NCBI RefSeq assembly: GCF_020616155.1
Contig: NZ_CP085530.1
Location: 3,248,501-3,312,500, forward strand
Source: Vogesella sp. XCS3
Lineage (GTDB): Bacteria > Pseudomonadota > Gammaproteobacteria > Burkholderiales > Chromobacteriaceae
DNA: 64,000 bases
Direction: 5' to 3'
Below, in pieces: positions 56,492-64,000 of the stretch. The position numbers were made by a program, and so were the translations under genes. Within the stretch, counting starts at the first letter, position 1; every line of letters begins with the position of its first letter. Below the pieces are notes generated by a model. It was not told where the DNA came from. It worked only from the letters and a program-made list of their open reading frames with translations, and ran no database searches.

Positions 56492-57712
56492 ATGACAAAC
56501 CGACGCGCCATCATTCTGGTACTGGATTCCCTGGGCATCGGCGCCAGTGCCGACGCCGATAAATTTGGCGATGTAGGCAGCAATACCCTGGGCAGTATCG
56601 CCCGTGCCGCCGCCAGCGGTGCGGCCAACGTTGGCCGCAGCGGTCCGCTGCAGCTGCCCAATCTGTCACGCCTGGGCTTGGGTCACGCCTGTGAACTGTC
56701 ATCCGGCTACTTCCCCGAGGGCATGGACCCGGCAGCGCCGGTAGCGGCCTACGGTTACGCCCGCGAGCTGTCCAGCGGCAAGGACACGCCGTCCGGCCAC
56801 TGGGAAATCGCCGGTGTGCCGGTGCTGTTCGACTGGGGATACTTCCACGACAAGCAAAACAGCTTCCCGCCGGCGCTGCTGGACGAGCTGGTGGCCAAGG
56901 CCGGCCTGCCGGGCTACCTGGGCAACTGCCACGCCAGCGGCACCGAGATCCTCGACCGCCTGGGCGAAGAGCACATGGCCAGCGGCAAGCCCATTTTCTA
57001 CACCTCGGCGGATTCGGTGTTCCAGATTGCCTGCCACGAGGAAACCTACGGCCTGGAGCGCCTGTACGAGCTGTGCCGCATCACGCGCGAGGCGCTGGCG
57101 CCGTACAATATCGGCCGCGTGATTGCGCGCCCGTTTGTCGGCAGTGGCAAGGGCCAGTTCAGCCGCACCGGCAACCGCAAAGACCTGGCGGTAGAGCCGC
57201 CAGCCCCCACCGTACTGCAAAAACTGGCAGAGGCGGGCGGGCAGGTGGTGTCGGTGGGCAAGATCGCCGATATCTACGCCCACGTCGGTATTACGCAAAA
57301 GTACAAGGCTACCGGCCTGGACGAGCTGTGGGATACCACGCTGGCGGCGCTGAAGACCACGCCTGGCCACAGCATCATCTTTACCAATTTTGTCGATTTC
57401 GATTCCAGCTACGGCCACCGTCGTGATGTGGCCGGCTACGCCCGTGCGCTGGAGCAGTTCGACGCACGCCTGCCCGAGCTGCTGGCCGCCATGGGCGACG
57501 ACGATATCGTGATCCTTACCGCCGACCACGGCTGCGACCCCACCTGGCCAGGTAGCGACCATACCCGAGAGCACATTCCGGTGCTGTGCTACGGCAAGCA
57601 GGTAGCGCCTGGCAGCCTGGGCGAGCGCGCCACCTTTGCCGATATCGGCCAGAGCGTGGCCAGCTGGCTGGGCGTGCCGGCCATGGCGTACGGCACGTCA
57701 TTTCTGGGCTAG
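56492..57712 (+). CDS. deoB: Phosphopentomutase
   Basis: Interconverts (deoxy)ribose-1-phosphate and -5-phosphate. The 406-aa alkaline-phosphatase-superfamily protein shows the N-terminal metal site [20 protein letters not shown] and the later [20 protein letters not shown], with Asp/His metal ligands, plus [13 protein letters not shown]. Links the nucleoside phosphorylase product to deoC. Its 5' region contains a palindromic pair of the short repeat within the coding sequence. Confidence 0.96.
   Translation: MTNRRAIILVLDSLGIGASADADKFGDVGSNTLGSIARAAASGAANVGRSGPLQLPNLSRLGLGHACELSSGYFPEGMDPAAPVAAYGYARELSSGKDTPSGHWEIAGVPVLFDWGYFHDKQNSFPPALLDELVAKAGLPGYLGNCHASGTEILDRLGEEHMASGKPIFYTSADSVFQIACHEETYGLERLYELCRITREALAPYNIGRVIARPFVGSGKGQFSRTGNRKDLAVEPPAPTVLQKLAEAGGQVVSVGKIADIYAHVGITQKYKATGLDELWDTTLAALKTTPGHSIIFTNFVDFDSSYGHRRDVAGYARALEQFDARLPELLAAMGDDDIVILTADHGCDPTWPGSDHTREHIPVLCYGKQVAPGSLGERATFADIGQSVASWLGVPAMAYGTSFLG
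56621..56638. repeat. GCGGCCAAC repeat palindrome inside deoB
   Basis: Perfect 18-bp palindrome, identical to that in maiA, encoding A-A-N-V-G-R at about residues 44-49 of DeoB. Confidence 0.8.
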
Positions 57713-57729
57713 GGCCTGAAAGGTACTTT

Positions 57730-57774
57730 GCCGGTGGCAGGGGGCGCATGGCACCCGTCGCCGGCCTGTTTTTG
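57730..57774 (+). terminator. Probable terminator after deoB
   Basis: GCCGGTGGCAGGG pairs with CCCGTCGCCGGC (two G-T pairs, one bulge), followed by CTGTTTTTG. Confidence 0.65.
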
Positions 57775-57777
57775 ACT

Positions 57778-57786
57778 GCGGCCAAC
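57778..57786 (+). repeat. GCGGCCAAC-family repeat, intergenic copy
   Basis: Single copy between deoB and deoD, directly after the probable deoB terminator. Confidence 0.65.
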
Positions 57787-57905
57787 ATACACGTACAGGA
57801 GCGGACGTGTTGGCGCATACCATCTCCGACGGCGGGCAGAGCACCCTCCGGCCTGTGGCTCCCGTGTATCAGCCGGCCGTCGCGATCAAAACAAGGAGAT
57901 AAAAC

Positions 57906-58619
57906 ATGGCTACACCGCATATTGGCGCCGAACTGGGCGATTTTGCCGACACCGTACTGATGCCGGGTGACCCGCTGCGTGCCAAGCTGATTGCCGAAAC
58001 CTACCTGGACGATGCCGTACAGGTTACCAGCGTGCGCAATGTGTTCGGCTACACCGGCACCTACAAGGGCAAGCGCCTGTCGGTGATGGCGCACGGCATG
58101 GGTATTCCGTCGGCCAGCATCTACACCACCGAGCTGATCAAGGACTTTGGCGTGAAAACCATCATCCGCATCGGCTCTTGCGGCTCGGTAGACGCGGCAC
58201 GGCTGGGCCTGCGCGATATCGTCATCGCGATGGGCGCCTGCACCGACAGCAAGATCAACCGCATGCGTTTCCTGGATCACGATTACGCCGCCATTGCCGA
58301 CTTCGAGGTGCTGCGCACGGCGGTAGAAACCGCAGCCCAGCTGGGCAAGAAGGTGCAGGTGGGTAATGTGTTTTCGGCCGACCTGTTCTACGGCGTGCAG
58401 CCGCAGCTGCTGGACACGCTCAAGAGCATGAATGTGAACGCGGTGGAAATGGAAATAGCCGGCATCTACGGCGTTGCCGCGCAATACGGCGCGCGCGCGC
58501 TGGGCATTGTGACGGTATCGGACGTGATTCCTACCGGCGAGGCCATGGACGCCGAGGCGCGCCAGACTACCTTCCGCGACATGATGGAAATCGCACTGGA
58601 AACGGCGCTCAAGCTGTAA
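57906..58619 (+). CDS. deoD: Purine nucleoside phosphorylase, DeoD type
   Basis: Phosphorolysis of purine (deoxy)nucleosides to base and (deoxy)ribose-1-phosphate. The 237-aa product matches the hexameric bacterial type: [61 protein letters not shown] and [13 protein letters not shown] near 180. ATG 57906 follows an AAGGAG ribosome site. With deoB and deoC it forms a salvage route from deoxynucleosides to glycolysis. The three genes are separated by terminators, so they may not be one transcript. Confidence 0.96.
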   Translation: MATPHIGAELGDFADTVLMPGDPLRAKLIAETYLDDAVQVTSVRNVFGYTGTYKGKRLSVMAHGMGIPSASIYTTELIKDFGVKTIIRIGSCGSVDAARLGLRDIVIAMGACTDSKINRMRFLDHDYAAIADFEVLRTAVETAAQLGKKVQVGNVFSADLFYGVQPQLLDTLKSMNVNAVEMEIAGIYGVAAQYGARALGIVTVSDVIPTGEAMDAEARQTTFRDMMEIALETALKL

Positions 58620-58697
58620 TGCCAGCCTGCTACAGCTGCTTTGCAAAGGGTTTGTAGCGTGCGGTAAACATTTTTTGGTGCAATGCACAAAATTGCC

Positions 58698-58726
58698 TTG
58701 CAAAGTGTCTAGCGCAATTCCATAAT
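58698..58726 (+). promoter_or_regulatory. Promoter of a candidate small RNA
   Basis: TTGCAA (-35), 17-base spacer, CATAAT (-10). Predicted start near 58733; a Rho-independent terminator follows about 70-105 bases later, before any long gene. Confidence 0.6.
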
Positions 58727-58732
58727 CAAGAC

Positions 58733-58840
58733 ACATCAGGACGTTGCGTGAAAGTGTGCGTTTTGGTGTTGTCTCCTCCATCCTCCTTCTATAGGTGGAA
58801 CTTGGCGCAATCAGGCAAGCCCGATTGCGCTCTTTTTTTG
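58733..58840 (+). ncRNA. Candidate small RNA with anti-Shine-Dalgarno motif
   Basis: A predicted ~105-base transcript from the promoter at 58698-58726 to the terminator GCGCAATC/GATTGCGC plus T-run. Around 58778-58795 it contains TCTCCTCCATCCTCCTTCT-like pyrimidine runs complementary to ribosome-binding sites, flanked by CCA/TGG that can place them in a loop. This is the layout of trans-acting sRNAs. The alternative is a prematurely terminated leader of rplM. No known sRNA family is recognised. Confidence 0.45.
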
Positions 58841-58841
58841 C
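58804..58841 (+). terminator. Rho-independent terminator ahead of rplM
   Basis: Stem GCGCAATC/GATTGCGC with loop around AGGCAAGCCC, then CTCTTTTTTT. It stands 130 bases before rplM and upstream of that gene's own promoter. Confidence 0.88.
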
Positions 58842-58909
58842 CTTTTTGCCCAATGTGTACCGAAAACGGTTTCTCTTTGCCCGACAAGGCCTTGAATCGT
58901 GACTTAGGT

Positions 58910-58938
58910 TTGACAGCAGGGTATCTCTGTAATAGAAT
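58910..58938 (+). promoter_or_regulatory. rplM-rpsI promoter
   Basis: Consensus -35 TTGACA, 17-base spacer, TAGAAT -10 (five of six). Expected start near 58945, about 28 bases before the rplM ATG. Strong, as suits ribosomal protein genes. Confidence 0.85.
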
Positions 58939-58972
58939 CCGGAACTTTCAAGAATTACGATGGAAGAGTTCC

Positions 58973-59401
58973 ATGAAGACCTTTTCTGCCAAGCCGCATG
59001 AGGTAAAGCGCGAGTGGTTCGTGGTCGACGCCGAAGATAAGGTGTTGGGCCGTCTCGCTGCTGAAATCGCTCGTCGTCTGCGCGGCAAGCATAAGCCGGA
59101 GTTCACTCCGCACGTTGATACCGGTGATTACATTGTTGTCGTTAACGCAGAGAAACTGCGCGTTACCGGTAACAAAGCACTGGATAAGAAGTACTACCGT
59201 CACTCCGGCTACCCAGGTGGTATCTACGAGCGCAACTTCACCGAACTGCAAAACCAGTTCCCGGAGCGCGTTCTGGAAAAAGCCGTTAAAGGTATGCTGC
59301 CGAAGGGTCCGCTGGGTTACGCCATGATCAAGAAGCTCAAGGTATACGCCGGCACCGAGCACCCGCACACTGCGCAACAGCCAAAAGTGCTGGAAATCTG
59401 A
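58973..59401 (+). CDS. rplM: 50S ribosomal protein L13
   Basis: Large-subunit ribosomal protein of 142 aa. ATG 58973 is chosen: it lies after the strong promoter, and [20 protein letters not shown] is the family start; the frame is open far upstream without meaning. Family blocks: [30 protein letters not shown] and [20 protein letters not shown]. Forms the usual operon with rpsI. Confidence 0.97.
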   Translation: MKTFSAKPHEVKREWFVVDAEDKVLGRLAAEIARRLRGKHKPEFTPHVDTGDYIVVVNAEKLRVTGNKALDKKYYRHSGYPGGIYERNFTELQNQFPERVLEKAVKGMLPKGPLGYAMIKKLKVYAGTEHPHTAQQPKVLEI

Positions 59402-59419
59402 TTTCTGAGGCAAGTATAG

Positions 59420-59812
59420 ATGAACGGTAAATACTACTACGGTACCGGCCGTCGCAAGAGCTCCGTAGCTCGTGTGTTCATGCAAAAAGGCTCCGGCCAG
59501 ATCATCGTTAACGGCAAACCAGTTGACCAGTATTTCGCTCGCGAAACCGGTCGCATGGTTATCCGTCAACCACTGCAAATCACCGAGCACCTGGAGTCTT
59601 TCGACATCATGGTTAACGTGAACGGCGGCGGTGAAACCGGCCAAGCTGGTGCAATCCGTCACGGCATCACCCGTGCCCTGATCGACTTCAGCGCTGAGCT
59701 GAAACCTACTCTGTCCCACGCCGGCTTCGTTACTCGCGATGCCCGTGAAGTGGAACGTAAAAAAGTGGGTCTGCGCAAAGCACGTCGTCGCAAGCAGTTC
59801 TCCAAGCGTTAA
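59420..59812 (+). CDS. rpsI: 30S ribosomal protein S9
   Basis: Small-subunit protein of 130 aa with the family start [39 protein letters not shown], and the C-terminal basic tail ending in KQFSKR, which reaches the P-site tRNA. It lies 18 bases after rplM with a GAGG ribosome site. A strong terminator follows. Confidence 0.98.
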   Translation: MNGKYYYGTGRRKSSVARVFMQKGSGQIIVNGKPVDQYFARETGRMVIRQPLQITEHLESFDIMVNVNGGGETGQAGAIRHGITRALIDFSAELKPTLSHAGFVTRDAREVERKKVGLRKARRRKQFSKR

Positions 59813-59828
59813 TTTGCTTGTTGCGAGA

Positions 59829-59863
59829 CAAAAAAAGCCACCGTTCGCGGTGGCTTTTTTCTT
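59829..59863 (+). terminator. Rho-independent terminator of rplM-rpsI
   Basis: Stem AAAAGCCACCG/CGGTGGCTTTT with a TTCG tetraloop, followed by TTCTTTT. Confidence 0.95.
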
Positions 59864-59887
59864 TTGGCGCGGGTGTTATCTGCCAAG

Positions 59888-59896
59888 GTTGGCCGC
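59888..59896 (-). repeat. GCGGCCAAC-family repeat, intergenic copy
   Basis: Extended form AAGGTTGGCCGCA between the rpsI terminator and argC. Confidence 0.7.
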
Positions 59897-59991
59897 AATA
59901 CTGGCCGCCCGGCGTAGCCTGGAAAGGCCTGCTTGGCAACAGCTGACCCGAGTTGTTTTCCTTGTTGCATTGCACTGCCGCACTCCTTACC

Positions 59992-60015
59992 ATGTCGCCT
60001 TTGCGACATTTTTTT
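59992..60015 (+). terminator. Terminator-like hairpin in the argC leader
   Basis: ATGTCGC (59992-59998) pairs with GCGACAT (60003-60009), loop CTTT, followed by a run of T residues. Only about 10 bases separate it from the argC ribosome site, so a transcript from upstream must read through it. It may be an attenuator. Confidence 0.6.
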
Positions 60016-60034
60016 ATATCCAAAGGAGCCTGGC

Positions 60035-61078
60035 ATGATCAAGGTGGGCATTGTCGGCGGTACCGGTTACACCGGTGTCGAGCTGTTGCGTTTGTTGGCC
60101 AACCATCCGGGTGCCGAAGTCGTGGCGGTCACGTCGCGCAAGGAAGCCGGCATGAAGGTGGCCGAGATGTTCCCCAGCCTGCGCGGCCGTGTGGATGTGG
60201 CGTTCAGTACGCCCGACGAAACCGATCTGAAGGCGTGCGACGTAGTGTTCTTTGCCACCCCGCACGGCGTGGCCATGGCCCAGGCGCGCGAGCTCTTGGA
60301 GGCTGGCGTGAAGGTGATCGACCTGGCGGCAGACTTCCGCCTGAAAGACCCGGCCGTGTTTGCCAAGTGGTACGCCATGGAACACAGCTGTACCGACCTG
60401 CTGGCCGAGGCCGTTTACGGCCTGCCCGAGGTGAATCGCGAAGCCATCCAGCAGGCGCGCCTGATCGGCATGGCCGGTTGCTATCCGACCTCGGTACAGC
60501 TGGGCCTGCTGCCGCTGCTGGAAGGCGGCAAACAGTACATCGAAACCGATACCCTGATCGCCGACTGCAAGTCCGGCGTGTCCGGTGCCGGGCGCAAGGC
60601 CGAGGTGGGCACCCTGTTTGCTGAAGCGGGTGACAATTTCAAGGCCTACGGCGTGAAAGGCCACCGCCACAGCCCGGAAATCGAGCAGGGCCTGTCGGCT
60701 ATCCATGGTGCGCCGGTCAAGCTGACCTTTGTACCGCACCTGACGCCGATGATCCGCGGTATTCATTCCACCATCTACGCGCGCCTGAAACCGGAAGGCC
60801 GCGAGGTGGACTTCCAGCAGCTGTTCGAGCAGCGCTTTGCCAGCGAGCCGTTCGTGGATGTGCTGCCGACTGGCAGCTGCCCGGAAACCCGCTCGGTACG
60901 TGGTGCCAACACCGCCCGTATCGCCGTGCACCGCCCGGGCAATGGCGACTTGCTGGTGATTCTGGTGGTAGAAGATAATCTGGTCAAAGGCGCATCCGGC
61001 CAGGCAGTACAGGTGATGAACCTGATGTTCGGCCAGCCGGAAAATGCCGGCCTGGATATCGTGCCGCTGATGCCCTGA
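60035..61078 (+). CDS. argC: N-acetyl-gamma-glutamyl-phosphate reductase
   Basis: NADPH-dependent reduction of acetylglutamyl phosphate in arginine biosynthesis. From ATG 60035, behind AAAGGAG, the product has 347 aa. It shows the cofactor loop [18 protein letters not shown], the catalytic Cys in [17 protein letters not shown] and the [11 protein letters not shown] loop. The frame is open about 100 bases upstream, but that part covers the leader hairpin and is not coding. Confidence 0.96.
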   Translation: MIKVGIVGGTGYTGVELLRLLANHPGAEVVAVTSRKEAGMKVAEMFPSLRGRVDVAFSTPDETDLKACDVVFFATPHGVAMAQARELLEAGVKVIDLAADFRLKDPAVFAKWYAMEHSCTDLLAEAVYGLPEVNREAIQQARLIGMAGCYPTSVQLGLLPLLEGGKQYIETDTLIADCKSGVSGAGRKAEVGTLFAEAGDNFKAYGVKGHRHSPEIEQGLSAIHGAPVKLTFVPHLTPMIRGIHSTIYARLKPEGREVDFQQLFEQRFASEPFVDVLPTGSCPETRSVRGANTARIAVHRPGNGDLLVILVVEDNLVKGASGQAVQVMNLMFGQPENAGLDIVPLMP

Positions 61079-61105
61079 TGTTGAAAACTCGCCAGCCGGC
61101 CCAAT

Positions 61106-61126
61106 ATCCTACTAAAATAGTAGGAT
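61106..61126. promoter_or_regulatory. 21-bp perfect palindrome upstream of erpA, IscR-like operator candidate
   Basis: ATCCTACTA (61106-61114) and TAGTAGGAT (61118-61126) with an AAA centre. The A/T-rich ACTAAAATAGT core resembles IscR type 1 sites, though the flanking GAC/GTC bases of the consensus are TAC/GTA here. It overlaps a possible -10 (TATCCT) paired with TTGAAA at 61081-61086. Confidence 0.55.
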
Positions 61127-61172
61127 GAAGGGCCGCTGGCGCGGCCCGTCCTTGTACCGAAAGGCTTGTGAG

Positions 61173-61523
61173 ATGACTGCTGCTACCGAAACCCCGTCCC
61201 CGATCAACTTTACCGACAGCGCTTGCGACAAGGTGCGTGACCTGGTGGCCGAAGAAGGCAACCCGGACCTGAAACTGCGCGTTTTCGTTACCGGCGGCGG
61301 CTGCTCCGGCTTCCAGTACGGTTTTACATTTGACGAAATCGCGAATGAAGACGATACCGCTATTGAGCGTGCTGGCGTAACCTTCCTGGTAGACCCGATG
61401 AGCTACCAGTATCTGGTAGGTGCAGAGATCGACTACCAGGAAAGCCTGGAAGGTTCCCAGTTTGTGATTCGCAACCCGAATGCACAAACCACTTGTGGTT
61501 GCGGCTCGTCCTTTTCGGTGTAA
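61173..61523 (+). CDS. erpA: Iron-sulfur cluster insertion protein ErpA
   Basis: A-type carrier delivering [4Fe-4S]/[2Fe-2S] clusters to apo-enzymes. The 116-aa product has the A-type signature: [11 protein letters not shown] near residue 49 and CGCGSSFSV at the C-terminus, giving the three conserved cysteines. ATG 61173 follows AAGG; upstream frame is not supported. ErpA rather than IscA is inferred from the isolated context, outside an isc operon. A palindromic operator lies upstream. Confidence 0.92.
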   Translation: MTAATETPSPINFTDSACDKVRDLVAEEGNPDLKLRVFVTGGGCSGFQYGFTFDEIANEDDTAIERAGVTFLVDPMSYQYLVGAEIDYQESLEGSQFVIRNPNAQTTCGCGSSFSV

Positions 61524-61543
61524 ACCCGAGCGTTGCCTCATGC

Positions 61544-61570
61544 ACAAACCCGGGTTTTACCCGGGTTTTG
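61544..61570 (+). terminator. Rho-independent terminator after erpA
   Basis: AACCCGGGT/ACCCGGGTT with a TTT loop, then TTGCTTTT. Confidence 0.85.
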
Positions 61571-61588
61571 CTTTTGCGGAGAAACATC

Positions 61589-62446
61589 ATGCATAACAAG
61601 ATTCCGCCCATCATTTTGCCCAAGGTGGAGTTCACCCGCGAGTTTGCGTTCAGTGAACAGGATTTCGAACGTGTACGGCAGCTGATTTACAAGGAAGCGG
61701 GCATCTCGCTGAACCCCACCAAGAAAGACATGGTGTACGGCCGCCTGGTACGCCGTATCCGCGAGCTGAAGCTGGATGGTTTTGCCGCCTACGTCGACTT
61801 TTTGCAAAGTGCGGGGGGCAAGCGCGAATTTGAGCTGTTTGTGAACGCGCTCACCACCAACCTGACGTTCTTCTTCCGCGAAGAACACCATTTCCACATG
61901 CTGGGCGACTACCTGAAGACGCTGCCGGCCGGGCAGGAAATCAGCATCTGGTGCGCGGCGTCGTCTACCGGTGAAGAGCCGTACTCCATCGCCATGACGG
62001 CGCTGGAAGCGCTGGGCGGGCGTGGCAATATCAATATTCTGGCTACCGACCTAGATACCAGCGTGCTGGAGGTTGGCCGCAAGGGCATTTACAGCGCCGA
62101 CAAGATTACCAAGCTGCCGGCCGGTTACGCCGCGCGCTACTTTGACAAGCTGCCGGATGGCAACTATCAGGCCAAGGCGCAGCTGCGCAGCATGATTACT
62201 TTCAGCCAGCTGAATCTGGTGCATAACAACTGGCCGATGCGCAAACAGTTCGATGCGCTGTTCTGCCGCAATGTGATGATTTACTTTGATCGCGATACGC
62301 AGTTTGCGGTGCTCAAGAAGTTTCACCCGCTGATCAAGCCGCACGGCCTGCTGTTTGTCGGCCACTCGGAAAACTTCTATTTCGCCTCGGACTATTTTGC
62401 CCTGCGCGGCAAGACGGTATACGAGCTGGCACGCCGCAAACCTTGA
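61589..62446 (+). CDS. cheR: CheR-type chemoreceptor methyltransferase
   Basis: SAM-dependent methylation of glutamates in chemoreceptors. The 285-aa protein from ATG 61589 has the N-terminal helical CheR domain (EQDFERVRQLIYKEAGISLN) and the catalytic domain with IWCAASSTGEEPYSIAM and ALFCRNVMIYFD near 225. No other chemotaxis genes are adjacent, so its partner system is unknown. It carries an in-gene copy of the GCGGCCAAC repeat at 62072-62080. Confidence 0.93.
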   Translation: MHNKIPPIILPKVEFTREFAFSEQDFERVRQLIYKEAGISLNPTKKDMVYGRLVRRIRELKLDGFAAYVDFLQSAGGKREFELFVNALTTNLTFFFREEHHFHMLGDYLKTLPAGQEISIWCAASSTGEEPYSIAMTALEALGGRGNINILATDLDTSVLEVGRKGIYSADKITKLPAGYAARYFDKLPDGNYQAKAQLRSMITFSQLNLVHNNWPMRKQFDALFCRNVMIYFDRDTQFAVLKKFHPLIKPHGLLFVGHSENFYFASDYFALRGKTVYELARRKP

Positions 62447-62499
62447 CGTTTACGGCAGCTTGGCATGCTGCCTGCATCGCTTTACCATGCTTGCCGGCG

Positions 62500-62522
62500 A
62501 GGCCCCTTGTGGGCCTTTTTTC
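62500..62522 (+). terminator. Rho-independent terminator after cheR
   Basis: AGGCCC pairs with GGGCCT around CTTGT, followed by TTTTTTC. Confidence 0.75.
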
Positions 62523-62542
62523 TTGTGTGCCAAGGGGGTGAG

Positions 62543-63799
62543 ATGAAGGTTGCCATACTGGGTGCCGGCATTATCGGTATTTCTACGGCGTGGTTTTTAC
62601 GCCAGGCAGGGCATGAGGTCGTGGTGGTAGACCGTGCCAGCGGCCCGGCCCGCGAGACCAGCTTTGCCAATGGCGGGCAGATTTCGGTGAGCCAGTCCGA
62701 GCCGTGGGCGCACCCGTCTACCCCGTGGCGCGTGCTGCGCTGGATGCTGCGTGAAGATGCGCCCTTGTGGTTCCGCCCGCATCTGGACCCGGCGCAGTGG
62801 CGCTGGTCGCTGCAGTTCTTGCGCGAATGCCTGCCAGGGCGCCATGGGGCCAACCTGCGCCATATGGTGGCGCTGGGGCGTTACAGCCAGCAGACCTTCG
62901 CCCAGCTGCGCCAGCAGCTGCCGTTACAGTATGCGCACCGCCAGCAAGGCATTCTGGCGCTACTATTCCAGCGCCAGGAGGTTGAGCACGCGCTGACCGC
63001 CTGCAAACTGCTGGCGGCCGAGGGCGTGACGCGCCGCGTGGTGTCGGTAGACGACGCCGTGGCCCGTGAGCCGGCGCTGGCGGCCATTGCCCCGCAGCTG
63101 TTGGCCGCTACCTGGTGCGAAAGCGACGAGTCGGGCGACGTACACCAGTTCACCTGCCAGCTGGCGGCGGCTTGTGCCGACGCGGGCGTGCAGTTTGCCT
63201 GGCACACCCGCATCAATGCGCTGCAGCCGCAGGGTGGGCGCATTGCCGGGGTGTCGGTTACCGGCGCGGATGGCCGCTTTGATACGCTGCAGGCCGACGC
63301 CTACGTGCTGGCGCTGGGCAGCCATAGCCCGCTATTGCTGGCGCAGCTGGGCCACCACATTGCGGTGTACCCGGCCAAGGGCTATTCGGCGACCTTGCCG
63401 CTGGCCAATGCCGCGCTGGCACCGCAGGTCAGCATTACCGACGAGTCGCACAAGCTGGTGTTCTCGCGCCTGGGTGACACGCTGCGGGTGGCCGGCACGG
63501 CCGAGCTGTCCGGCTACAGCAGCCACCTGAACCCCGTGCGCTGTGCTGCGCTGGTACGCCGCACGCAGCAGCTGTTCCCCGCCGCCTGCGACTGGGATGC
63601 CGCGCAGTTCTGGACCGGCCTGCGCCCGGCTTCGCCCGGCAACGTACCGTTGATTGGCCGCTATCGTTACAGCAATTTGTGGCTCAATACCGGCCACGGT
63701 ACCCTGGGCTGGACCGAGGGGCCGGGCTCTGGCCGTGCGCTGGCCGGGTTGATGAGCGGGCAGGCGCCGCAGATCGCGTTTCCGTTTTTGCACGGCTAG
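62543..63799 (+). CDS. dadA: D-amino acid dehydrogenase (small subunit type)
   Basis: FAD enzyme oxidising D-amino acids at the inner membrane, feeding electrons to the respiratory chain. The 418-aa product starts MKVAILGAGIIGISTAWFLR with the dinucleotide-binding motif and VVVVDRASGPA. It also has ETSFANGGQISVSQSEPWA and the C-terminal GLRPASPGNVPLIGRYRYSN and NTGHGTLGWTEGPGSGRAL, as in DadA. ATG 62543 follows AAGGGGGTGAG. No alanine racemase gene (dadX) is adjacent. Confidence 0.93.
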   Translation: MKVAILGAGIIGISTAWFLRQAGHEVVVVDRASGPARETSFANGGQISVSQSEPWAHPSTPWRVLRWMLREDAPLWFRPHLDPAQWRWSLQFLRECLPGRHGANLRHMVALGRYSQQTFAQLRQQLPLQYAHRQQGILALLFQRQEVEHALTACKLLAAEGVTRRVVSVDDAVAREPALAAIAPQLLAATWCESDESGDVHQFTCQLAAACADAGVQFAWHTRINALQPQGGRIAGVSVTGADGRFDTLQADAYVLALGSHSPLLLAQLGHHIAVYPAKGYSATLPLANAALAPQVSITDESHKLVFSRLGDTLRVAGTAELSGYSSHLNPVRCAALVRRTQQLFPAACDWDAAQFWTGLRPASPGNVPLIGRYRYSNLWLNTGHGTLGWTEGPGSGRALAGLMSGQAPQIAFPFLHG

Positions 63800-63845
63800 T
63801 ACGTAGCGCGGCCTGGCCATGCCGGTTTTATTGATGTGGGGCAGG

Positions 63846-63854
63846 GTTGGCCGC
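63846..63854 (-). repeat. GCGGCCAAC-family repeat, intergenic copy
   Basis: Copy between dadA and the globin gene (CAGGGTTGGCCGCG). Confidence 0.65.
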
Positions 63855-63898
63855 GTACGGCGTGCTACCATGCAGCCCTTGTTTTGCAGGAAACCATC

Positions 63899-64000
63899 AT
63901 GCAGGAAATGACCCCTTACGAGCTGCTGGGTGGCGCTGGCGTGGTGCGCTGGCTGACTGACCGCTTCTACGACATCATGGATACCGACCCGTCGGTGAAA
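63899..64000 (+). CDS. Truncated haemoglobin, group II-like (3' cut by window edge)
   Basis: Only the first 34 residues are present, beginning MQEMTPYELLGGAGVVRWLT then DRFYDIMDTDP. The YELLGG...VxxLxDRFYDxMDxxP pattern is the start of group II truncated haemoglobins. ATG 63899 follows a CAGGAAA ribosome site; ATG 63908 is an alternative. Role (oxygen or NO binding) is known only for the family. Confidence 0.8.
   Translation, partial: MQEMTPYELLGGAGVVRWLTDRFYDIMDTDPSVK

Noticed and set aside
58748..58972. In-frame N-terminal extension of rplM from a GTG at 58748
   Set aside because: It crosses an intrinsic terminator and the rplM promoter, and L13 proteins start at MKTFSAK.

Overview
The window is chromosomal DNA of a GC-rich betaproteobacterium. 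The gene set and order (nuo operon ending in a DUF2818 gene, metK / SAH riboswitch / ahcY / metF, rplM-rpsI-argC-erpA) suggest the order Neisseriales, most likely Chromobacteriaceae (Vogesella/Chromobacterium-like). The genus is a guess from gene content, not from a search.

Region by region: 1-10025 holds the 3' part of the respiratory complex I operon (nuoG partial to nuoN plus a DUF2818 gene). 10322-12080 (-) holds two lipid A-type acyltransferases. 12148-16057 is a methyl-cycle block (metK, SAH riboswitch, ahcY, metF). 16108-18537 (-) holds a diguanylate cyclase and an Lrp/AsnC regulator, the latter divergent from the tyrosine-catabolism genes hppD, fahA and maiA (18895-21738). About 1 kb without a recognisable gene follows, then two identical tRNA-Phe genes. 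23.1-26.6 kb is a graveyard of broken insertion sequences, including an ISL3-type element inserted in an IS3-type orfA, with 8-bp target duplications still visible.

26.6-48.1 kb is a surface-polysaccharide (O-antigen-like) island, mostly AT-rich. A MarR-type EPS regulator leads manC, gmd, an fcl/colC homologue and colD (GDP-colitose route). Next come ddhD, ddhA, ddhB and ddhC (CDP-3,6-dideoxyhexose route), a split transketolase, an NAD-dependent sugar epimerase/dehydratase, a flippase, five glycosyltransferases including one of family GT10, two polymerase-like membrane proteins and a GDP-mannose hydrolase. The split transketolase beside the ddh genes suggests a branched-chain 3,6-dideoxysugar. 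It is the best candidate here for an undescribed pathway.

Housekeeping sequence resumes at 48.1 kb: marC, a THUMP/RlmL-type rRNA methyltransferase with a very long repetitive arginine-rich N-terminal arm, mutY, relA, deoC-deoB-deoD, a candidate small RNA, rplM-rpsI, argC, erpA, cheR, dadA, and the start of a truncated-haemoglobin gene.

A short sequence, core GCGGCCAAC (extended AAGGTTGGCCGCA), recurs about 34 times on both strands outside the island, often between genes and as inverted pairs that form hairpins. I found none between 22602 and 48820. It resembles the layout of DNA uptake sequences in Neisseriaceae and is the most striking non-genic signal in the window.
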